In this document: in pieces, positions 55,270 through 64,000 of the stretch
Numbering within the stretch: the stretch's first letter is position 1
Layout: every line of letters begins with the position of its first letter
From: Gambelia wislizenii
Taxonomy: Eukaryota; Chordata; Lepidosauria; Squamata; Crotaphytidae
NCBI GenBank assembly: GCA_030847615.1
Contig: JAUMIR010000003.1
Location: 28,828,501-28,892,500 of the forward strand
Length of the DNA stretch: 64,000 nt
Direction: 5' to 3'
Notes under the pieces: model-generated
What the model was told of the DNA's origin: nothing
What the model saw: only the letters and a program-made list of their open reading frames with translations
Databases searched by the model: none
Translations under genes and position numbers: made by a program

Positions 55270-56484
55270 AGCAAATGTATCAATGATTTTTAAAAATATC
55301 TACATGGCAGGGTCATTTATGTTCTGTTGAAAGAACAGCTAGCCTTGAAAGCCTGTTTTGCACTAGGAGTCACCTTGGTGTTTTTCAAAAATAAGAATAA
55401 AAATACACCTTTATCAAAAGTTACTGTCAGAAACTATACAGCTTTCTTTTTCAGACTACCTTGCCCTTGCTGAATCATCCTGGAGATGAAGATCTCAAAG
55501 GTTTTCTCTTATCTTTGTGCCTTTCTGTTGGCCTAATGATAGCATTAGAGTAATATGCATTCTGGAATCCCAAAGTTAATATTCCTTTACCAGAGGCTCC
55601 ACCAAAACATATACAGCTTTCTCTAAGATAAGAAATCACTGCATGAATTTCCTGCCTCTTCCATGCTTGCTTCTCAATGTCAAAAGATACCAGCTTCAAA
55701 TCCAAAATTCCTTATAAAGCTTATACAATCCCACTTTGAACCAATTGCACCCTCTCATCCTAAGTTAACTCAGAAAATTATTTTGAGAATAAAAATAAAT
55801 ATATGTATGTGTATTTGTATGGCAGTGTTAAGGTGTGATCACATATACCAGTGCATCTTAAGGTATGTGATGTTAGGGACAAGCATTCCCCCTCCCTCAG
55901 TATAAGGACTAGCACATATTTGTGTTCATTGCAGAATTGCAGCATTTATACAAAGTCTATGGCCAAGTTCCTGCATAACACTGCTGCAGCTGTGTCAGGC
56001 ATAACAACATGCTCCCTTGCTTCCATGCATCTTTATCAGACTTTCCTTTCCTCCTGGGAAAAAGATGGTGAGAAAGGATGGTCCACAACTGTGTGTGTTC
56101 CAGCAACCATCTGCAGGAAGATGGTGTCATCTTCCTGGAAGGCTGAATGACCCCTGGGAGTTCCAGGAGCATCCTTTTGTCATCCAGCAACTAGCTGCTG
56201 AAACACAGCCAACTGTTACCTGGCCACTCCATTATCCTATTGACACTGAATGATTTTGAGGTAGTGCCCTGGCACCAGGAGAGTAAGGAAAGCACATAGG
56301 GAGTCAAGACAGCTAGCAATGCTCAATTTCACCATCCACACTGACCATAAAAATACATATACAGGTGTACACTGGATTATGTATGTATTTACACCAATTT
56401 AAACAGCTATAAATGTACCTACATGCCTATATCACCAACAGAATTCCAGCCATATATACCCATGAGTCTGCTGTGCTTCTCCCC

Positions 56485-56519
<35 letters not shown>

Positions 56520-57200
56520 TTGAGGGGCTTGATAGCTCATCTTATATTGCTTCAGCAAAGACATTTCCTTTTCAAATGCCTGCCTAGCATTTCTTTCTCA
56601 ACTGAGCAGGCCCTGATGTGGTTGGGGACAGAAAAGATACATAACCTCAAACTCCTTTTCAGTCCATGCAGAGAGAGGGTTCATTTTCTGGATAGTCTCA
56701 CCACAACCCAATTTCCAGAGTGACTGTTCTATCAGAATCAGAGAAATGCATTGGGTACATGACTTTCTCACTCTCATCCATGTACATGTACTTGGGTGTA
56801 ATGTATCACTTGATCTAGATTCTGGCCCAAGGATGGGCCATTTACCCATCATACATTCAAGAAAATGGATATCTACTGGGTAGTTTTCTTCATTTGGAAC
56901 TCTCCAGCATGGGTAGGAGATTGCAAAAAATGTATTCCAACACAGTGTTCAGTAGACTCTGATATCTGCAAAGAAACCGTCAATCCTAATGTTGTCAAGG
57001 AAGTTGCAAGTAGCAAATAAATTGTTATTGCTTTAAATGTTATTTTCCAACATATGCATCCTTATAAGTTTTGGGGAAGGGTGTGACAATGCAACTGAAG
57101 ATGAATACAGAAAGAAAATTTATCTGAAAGACATTTAATTACTGAGGTATGTGTGCTTGAGGCATTGTACGATTACTCAGGTTTAATTTGGCGATATCAT
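55270..57200. other. No gene; (AC)n at 56486-56517
   Basis: AT-rich sequence with one AC microsatellite of about 16 units. No recognisable element or exon. Confidence 0.4.
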
Positions 57201-57216
57201 CAACAATATCCTATGT

Positions 57217-57257
57217 GCAGAGGGCACATTTTCAAGCAGGTTTATTACCAGCAATGA
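57217..57257. repeat. 41-bp dispersed repeat, copy 1 (copy 2 at 61360-61400)
   Basis: Begins 'gcagagggcacattttcaag' and ends 'ttaccagcaatga'. The copy at 61360-61400 differs at one base. Flanks are unlike each other, apart from a few bases on the left. Confidence 0.85.
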
Positions 57258-57259
57258 GT

Positions 57260-58360
57260 TATCAAACCACTTACTTTATCTGATATAAAGTGAATCTGCT
57301 CTACTGCCATCAGTTAAAGACGGAAGAACACAAATTGGTTGTGACTTTCTACCCATCTCAATGGCCTGAAGGAAAATCCAAATTATTGATTTAAACAGAA
57401 GTAGAAATAAACAAAAGAGATGCTTACCTTAGGATAAACTTACATGAACTATGCAGTGATTATAGAAAGCATTTGGATAAATAAAGTCTGGGTAATGGAG
57501 ATTCCTGGGCAGTTCACCAGAAAGTCCTTTTACTCTTTAAGCATGCTAGTAAGGTACAGAACTATTTGTGATATGTTTTATCCAAGATAATGAGTATTTA
57601 TAGGGAAGTAAACCAAGGCATGATTAATATTCCTCCATTGCATTAGAAGATGGGTAGATTAGATGCCATTTGATTTCCTCTGAACCGCATGATTTACAGA
57701 TCAGAGCATAAGAAAGCAGACACATCAGGCTAACAGTCCATATTAAGCAGAGATCAATGAACCTTCTAGGAGTTGGCGTCCCACTGACACCCCCCCCAAA
57801 ACTACTGACCTCCCTCAATCCTATTGCCACCACGATACCAAATTTGGCAGTATGCCACTGAATTTTAGCAACACAGCAACAACAACCCCACCTCACCAGG
57901 AATTTCCCTTTTTACAAATGTGTGGATGGAGCAATTGCTAATAGGGAGAGCCAGGGCGTCAATGCCATAAATAGGCTCCAGCTTCACCCCCAGCTCTCTA
58001 TATCTGCCCCAACCTCGGTCTCTGTTCTCTGTCCTCATCAAAAGCACCCTCCCAGTGGCAGAGCTACACTGGTTGTGTGAACCCGAAATTCCTGTTTTCA
58101 GAAGCATCTTACATCTACGAGAGTGATTAAGCTTGAAAATACAGTTTTATGCTCTATGTACATTTTTGCTTTAAAGTGGAATTGTAGGGGTTGGGTTGTT
58201 GCTGCTGCCATGACATGAAAATTTGGTGGTACAATGAAGTGGTGACAGAAGGAGACAGTGGAGCTGAAAAATTAGATTGCCAGTGTGTGGCCTATGAGTC
58301 AAATGTTGCCCATAGCTGACGTGCTGCCCACATCTGACCTACTCTTTATAAGATTCTATG
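57260..58360. other. No gene seen
   Basis: Unassigned sequence with a C-run at 57790-57797. Confidence 0.35.
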
Positions 58361-58364
58361 TTAT

Positions 58365-58770
58365 AGAGTTCAGCCTTCTCTCTGACCCCTGTTAGCATCT
58401 CATCATCTTCTTTATACAGTGGCCCTACCATTTCCTTGTCCTTCAGCTTTCTCCAAAGCTAGACAACCACCATTTTTTTTCCTTTTAAATATCTTTACTG
58501 AACTTGAGCTTATTTTGAGCTTTAACTTTTCCAATCCTCCCCCCCCCTTTGACTACTGGCTATTCATTTGTATTCCCCTATAGTGAATTTATCCTCCTTT
58601 CCATTTCTTATACATGCCTCATTTAAATCTCAGTTCATCTGAAAGTTCTCTATACATTCAGCTTCATTTCTTTAGGCATTGCCCACTTTTGTTCCACAAT
58701 GGAAGAAATTCCACAATGGAATTGTTTTGCAACCATGCCTTCAACATCTCACCTTTAAGAAACACCCAGG
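58365..58770 (-). pseudogene. CR1 LINE fragment, old
   Basis: Minus-strand match to the linker between CR1 endonuclease and reverse transcriptase: 'ctgacccctgttagcatctc', 'cagtggccctaccatttcc', 'tttccatttcttatacatg'. Highly diverged, with deletions. Confidence 0.75.
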
Positions 58771-58924
58771 TTTAACCTGGCTGCCAAACAAAATAATGAA
58801 ATGGACTCCTTATATTTTACTCACATTCAAGAAAATGGAAAGTAAACCAATCTCCAGAGGTGTTCTAAGCATTTCATTTGTGATTTTACTTATTGTAGTG
58901 AATTTCACCCCCTACTTCCATTGA

Positions 58925-59091
58925 GAGTGCAGGTATTTATTTATTTGATTGATTAATTGATTGATTGATATGCCACATTCCTCCCAGAACAGAACCCAAG
59001 GCAACTTGCTCACAACACATAAAATACAATTAAAAATACAACAGTTAAAATTAAAAGAGTTAAAATCATGATAATTTAAAATTATATATAA
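58925..59091 (-). mobile_element. L2-type LINE 3' end fragment
   Basis: On the minus strand it ends 'ggcatatcaatcaatcaat' with an (AAAT)-type tail and has 'gttgccttgggttctgttct', the usual L2 3' terminus. It is cut by a LINE-A insertion at 59099. Confidence 0.6.
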
Positions 59092-59098
59092 ATCATAT

Positions 59099-59346
59099 GG
59101 AGACACACTATCCACAATGCTGCAGCCTTATTTGAGAACTCACACCGAACAAGAGAAGAGAAGAGAAACATCAACGCAGAAAGAATCACAACCCGGGAAC
59201 ATCACCCAAGGAGACCTTCTGCTGTGCTTTCTGCAACCGGACTTGTCTATCTCGGATTGGCCTTTTTAGTCATCAGCACACTTTCAGAAAACATGGGATG
59301 AGTCCTTCCTGAATCTTCATTTGCGAAGAAAAGCCAGAGAGAGAGA

Positions 59347-59391
<45 letters not shown>
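59099..59391 (+). mobile_element. LINE-A, short 5'-truncated copy
   Basis: TSD ATCATAT at 59092-59098 and 59392-59398. Only the last ~245 bp of LINE-A are present, plus a long (AG)n tail with a GC-dinucleotide interruption (59348-59359). Hairpin CTTCATTTGCGAAG. Confidence 0.88.
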
Positions 59392-59394
<3 letters not shown>

Positions 59395-59408
59395 ATATAA
59401 AAGTTCAA

Positions 59409-59440
<32 letters not shown>

Positions 59441-59935
59441 CCCACCCCTCTGTTAAAAACAACCAGGGCAGCTTACAAAAATTAAAATACCAATACAGAT
59501 TAAAATCCCCAAACGCCACCCACCCCACCCTCTCCCATAAAAAGACATTAAACCAAAATACATTAAAACAACTGATCTAAAATCACATTAAAATAATAAT
59601 AAATAAATAAAAACACATCACAATAAAAGCCTCTGTTCCCATAGCTACAAATTAAAAGCCTACTAAAATAAAAAACGTATTTGCCTGCCGGTGAAATGAA
59701 AATATGGAGGGGGCAGCCTAGCCTACCATGGAAGGGCATTCCAGAGAGTGGGAGCAGCCACTGAGAAGACTGTATCTTGTGTCCTCACCAAGTGAGCCTG
59801 TGATGATGGCTGGACTAAGAGAAAGCCTTCCCCTGAAGACCTTAAAATTCTGTCAGGTTCGTATCGGGAGATATGGTCTTTCAAATGGTTGGACCCAAGC
59901 TGTATAGGGCTTTATCAGTCAAGTAAGTGCCTAAC
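59409..59935. mobile_element. Unclassified interspersed repeat with (ATT)n end
   Basis: Begins with about ten ATT units, then 'cagggcagcttacaaaaatt' and an A-rich section. A 'ggagcagccactgagaagac' block follows, continuing to 'agctgtatagggctttatca'. Its structure suggests a LINE or SINE 3' end in minus orientation; the family is not named. Confidence 0.45.
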
Positions 59936-60127
59936 TCTCCCCTCCAACATTTAACACTGAGTTATTTGTTCAAATAATTTAACCTTAAGGGAGTTATGTA
60001 CCAACAGTAAATTAGTTTACAACTGCTTTCCTTAATTTATGAAGAAATTGATTTGATTTTGTTGCTGAATGTTTCCATACTGCCTCATAATCCATTATAT
60101 CCATATCTTCTTATATTCAAACTACAA

Positions 60128-60598
60128 ATTGACAAATTGTAGCATGTCCAGAGAAGGGCAATTAAAATGGTGAAAGATCTGGAAACCATGCCTTATGAGG
60201 AGAGACTTAGGGAGCTGGGTATGTTTATCCTGGAAAAAAGACAGTTAAGAGGTGATATGATAGCCCTGTTTAAGTATTTGAAGAGGTGTCATGTTGAGGA
60301 TGGAGCAGGCTTGTTTTCTGCTGCTCCAGAGACTAGAACATGGAGAAATGGATGCAAGCTCCAGGAACAGAGATTCCACCTCAACATTAGGAGGAATTTT
60401 TTGACAGTAAGAGCTGTTCGGCAGTGGAACACACTCCCTCGAAGCGTGGTGGGGTCCCCTTCCTTGGAGGTCTTTAAACAGAGGCTGGATGGCCATCTGT
60501 CAGGGATGCTTTGATTGTGATTTCCTGCATGGCAGGGGGTTGGACTGGATGGCCCTCGTGGTCTCTTCCAACTCTACAATTCTATGATTCTATGAATC
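60128..60598 (+). mobile_element. CR1 LINE, 5'-truncated
   Basis: The ORF2 C-terminus (60167-60514, 115 codons, open) is preceded by the 'gtccagagaagggcaa' block, and the 3' end has ATTCTATG repeats. It is nearly colinear with the copy at the window start. Confidence 0.93.
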
Positions 60599-60606
60599 TA
60601 TAGCAA

Positions 60607-60756
60607 AAGAGATTCCACCTAAATATTAGAAGAACTACTGATGGTAAGAGCTGTTCGACAGTGGAATGTGCTGCTTTGGAGGGTGGTGGAGTCTCTTTCT
60701 TTGGACAGGATGGCCTTCATGGTCTCTTCCAACACTGTGGTTCTGTGATTCTACAG
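60607..60756 (+). pseudogene. Older CR1 3' end with internal deletion
   Basis: 'agattccacctaaatattag', 'gtaagagctgttcgacagtgg' and 'catggtctcttccaacactg' match CR1 in order, missing about 40 bp between 'tctttggac' and 'aggatggcc'. It lies directly beside the younger CR1. Confidence 0.82.
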
Positions 60757-60759
60757 AAG

Positions 60760-63700
60760 TTGGTAAGTGCAGGAAAACAATAGCATATTAGCAGCCAACT
60801 ATTGACTTATTTGATGTCAAATGATCTAACATTCCCCATGACCATGTTTAAATTGGTGCTCATCAATACAGCCTGCAGTTTGAACAACCTTGGGTCCTGT
60901 ACTGGTAGAAAAGTTGTACATAATGGAATGAATACATGGATGAATGAATCTTGTGACCAGTAAAGTATTCTAGGTTATTTTTAATGATGGGTGAACTAAT
61001 CATGATTTCCCTGTAAATTTCAGACTTTTCTCTTTGGATTTTAATGTGAACTCCTTTCAGTTCAATAAGTTTAATGCTTGTAAGAAATCCATTAGGAAAA
61101 ATCTAACACTACTTTTTTTTGGCATGGATGCCTTGGAACAAAAAAGAAGGGTCGTTCCCAAGATTATCTCTTACAAACCCTTTTTAAAAATGGTAGTACC
61201 AATAAGAATATATTGTAATGTGTAAAGGAATCTAGGGATTTTCTCACTACTTGTTCAAATACGTGACTAGAAGTCTTAGAACTAGCATTACAGTCTTATG
61301 CATGTCTACTTAGAAGAAAGATCCAATCTATTAAATAAGCCATATTCCCAGGAAAATATGCAGAGGGCACATTTTCAAGGAGGTTTATTACCAGCAATGA
61401 TATGTACACATATGTTCTGAGTCTTCAGAGTCCTCTTTAAATCCCATAGTGGTATGTTGATATATTCCCAAGGATAAGAAAAGGGCTAATTGCTAAGGAC
61501 CTCCTCTTTGTATTGCTTCCTCTTTCCTGTCATATCTTCCATATAAGCAGGCAGGTCTAGAAGTGGTGGCTACTACACACATGCCAGTCCTTTCTGGGAC
61601 AGCTGCTGTTCCTAACCAAACCCATCACATCCGGTCCAGTGGACAAGCAAGAAAGTCATCAATGACATTGGACAGATGGTAGCCATGGCCCTGGGAAATG
61701 TGACCTACAGTTCTTCCTTTTGCTACCTTTTCACCACCCCATCTATGTCCATTATTAGATTTATTTCATAGCATTCTGGAAACTGACAGAATCCATTTTG
61801 TTCCAGGAGAGGCTACGAGAGGTTTAAGGGATGTTAATAACCCAGGTTGGTAGCTGTGGAATGGATGGGATTATTATCTGATTGCTAATCCGTGTCCCAT
61901 ACCGATTAAATTATAGGATATTGCCCACTGTGAACTCTGGAAACATGTAAACACTTGATAAGTACCAAGTCCTCATTCCAGCCAGACCAGCTCAGAAGTT
62001 ATCTTTACATTTGACAGTCCAGTAAAGACTTAGTAAAGAACTTGGTCCAACCCTGAAAAATCTTGGCCCTGGGTTCAGAGAATTAGCACTACTTGGGCAC
62101 CCTTTTTATGCCCTCTTGTCCCGTATGATGGTGTGTTTTTTTAATAGAGCTTAGAAAAGTAATCACTAGAAAAGTAACCTCTATCTTTGCAGGCTGGAGA
62201 ATTCTGGGTGTTGCAGACAGAAAATTTTCAAAGATTTTCTTTTTTTTTAGGTAACAAGGAAGAAAAGCAAATAAAAAAATATTGAGAAGCTAACAGGCAT
62301 TTCTCCCAAGAGATCCAATATGTTAAAAGAAATTGTTCCCATCACTGGATTATTTAAAAACAACAACAACAGTGAGGTAAAATCTAGGCCCTTCATGTAG
62401 GCACGCAGAGCTAACAAATTTATACAGAACTAGAGAGTTAGTAATTATCCTGTATGGCAAGCAAGAAAGCAGAACATTGCAGCAAATCTTAAGGAGATGA
62501 AATTGTGTATGAGCTTTCCACAGCTGAACAAAATTAAAGACACATTCATGTTTGTGTGTCTGTGTTTTAAATAAAAGAAATTAAAAAAAAAACATAAACA
62601 AGGATCTGCGACTCAGTATAGATTACTCTAATGGCAAAACAAATATGGTGGTAACCTGCACTTTACCATGACTGAGGGCCAAGGAGAAACACTTCCAGCT
62701 TGTTTTATCAGCTTGGGGGACAATTTAGTCATCATCAACTCTGGATCAAAATGCATTATTGTGATGGCTCTGACTAATTTATCCCAGAGGCAGCACTGGG
62801 AAGACAACAATAACAGTGATAAACCTTAGTTGCGCTCTCAGGAAAATGAAGAGTAAGCACCAAAGACAGGTGACAATTATCTCTGGAAATAGGAGAAAGT
62901 GTTCCTAAAAAAGAAACTGAAATGTGATCAAGCAGACTGGCAAAGTCCCTAAAGCATTTTAAAGTGATGTTAAGGTCCACAGCTTACATGGCTTGCTGAA
63001 GCCAGGGAAGAAAGAAATAAAAAATCCCCAAGCCAAATTTAATGGAAATTGACACTTTTTATATATTTATCACATGTTTAAAATATCAAATCTTGCCTTT
63101 CCTCTAGGGAGCTCAGGGTGCTGTGCATAATGGTTCCTAGTCACAGGTGGCATGGAAAATGGTTCCCTGTGATCAGACAGAGATCTAATTCATTTCAGAC
63201 CTTTCCTCTGAAATGTTGTTCAATATGCAAATGAATATTCACAGTGCAATTTATACTTAAATGTCCAAAGCCTCAGCAAACTGATTATCCTTTGGTTATT
63301 TGATTATGACTAAGTGGAGAACGAGGGTGCAATAAATGTCTCCCCTCCACCAGCACCCCCAATAATATCCTCACTGTCACTCTCCCCTTGTGACAAAGAA
63401 CTAGAAAAGAAAAAGTTACTTTTGGGACTATGAGCCTCAGTCAGCATGGCCACTTGGTGCTAGATTATGAAAACTGTAATCCAAAATAACCTTTTCAAGC
63501 TCCCTTCACATCTAAGATCTTAAGGCAGCGAACATCATAGAGCTTCCCAGCCTCTCTACAGTCACTGGTGGAAGAGGCAGAGAACAGGCCTGCCTCTCCT
63601 TCTCTGTGAGAACCCTTGAGGTGTTTGGAGAATTCCCAAGGATTATGCCCTTGTCTAATGAGCAACACATCAAGAGCAGCACTATTTCTCCCCATGTTTA

Positions 63701-64000
63701 GTTTTTGTATGAAAAAATACAAAATGCAATCATATAATTTCTGCCAAATTCAAAGCAATACTTTCAGATAGGTCAAGACACAATTCTTAAATAAATTCTC
63801 CAGGCCTTCATATATCCTCCAACTGTCCTCATTTGGCAGGGACAGTCCCAATTAATCCTCTATTGTCCCACTTTCTCAGCTGCTTTTAAAATGTCTCACT
63901 TTCTCTCTTCTCCTCCCACTTTTCCCCTTTGTCACCATCTTCATTCAGTTGCTGCAAACTGAGTTCAAAGAGGGAAAGTAGCTTGTACTCAATTAACTGA
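60760..64000. other. No gene or recognised repeat seen
   Basis: AT-rich, unique-looking sequence apart from copy 2 of the 41-bp repeat (61360-61400). Small frames show no domain. The stretch 63805-63920 (ctgtcctcatttggcaggga...) has the feel of a dispersed repeat, but no second copy in the window confirms it. Confidence 0.35.

Noticed and set aside
57600..58110. Minus-strand frames at 57624-57896 and 57865-58107 as candidate small proteins
   Set aside because: No domain, no conserved context and no start-site support.

Overview
This 64 kb window looks like a repeat-dense intergenic or intronic stretch of a squamate (lizard-type) nuclear genome. The lineage is inferred from its mixture of repeats: CR1 LINEs ending in ATTCTATG repeats, L2-type LINEs, a 5'-truncated L1, tRNA-headed SINEs (one class with a BovB-like 3' tail, as in Sauria SINEs), mariner, Tigger-like and hAT DNA transposons, and a second abundant LINE, called LINE-A here. 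I recognise no host protein-coding exon, rRNA gene, tRNA gene or CRISPR array. The longest reading frames all belong to transposable elements or to a GC-rich minisatellite.

Layout. 1-6.2 kb: a CR1 3' end, a compact LINE-A derivative with clear target-site duplications (TSDs), and an L2 split by a dead mariner and an LTR-like repeat. 7-11 kb: SINEs, a second L2 with nested inserts, and a short hAT element. 12.4-14.6 kb: two LINE-A insertions with TSDs. 15.7-17.8 kb: an LTR-like repeat split by an L1. 21.6-27.8 kb: two minus-strand CR1 copies, one nearly complete (ORF1 open, ORF2 broken by one visible stop). 28.2-30.2 kb: a third LTR-like copy carrying a LINE-A with an inverted 5' half. 30.5-42.6 kb: a second LTR-like family, SINEs, and foldback and inverted-repeat elements. 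43.1-50.6 kb: a LINE graveyard in which CR1 and LINE-A are repeatedly joined or nested and a Tigger-like element carries a GC-rich minisatellite. 51-60.8 kb: a hAT element, a MITE with a perfect hairpin, and further LINE-A and CR1 pieces. 60.8-64 kb: no recognisable gene or repeat.

The most interesting theme is LINE-A. One copy (680-1615) looks like a complete non-autonomous derivative that joins a probable LINE 5' leader to the LINE 3' end. A second locus carries the same internal junction. Two copies show twin-priming inversions, a short hairpin is largely kept at the 3' terminus, and CR1 sequence is found fused to LINE-A termini. The clade of LINE-A is not settled from sequence alone; RTE-, Rex- or Vingi-like groups are possible. 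Element boundaries without a stated TSD are approximate.
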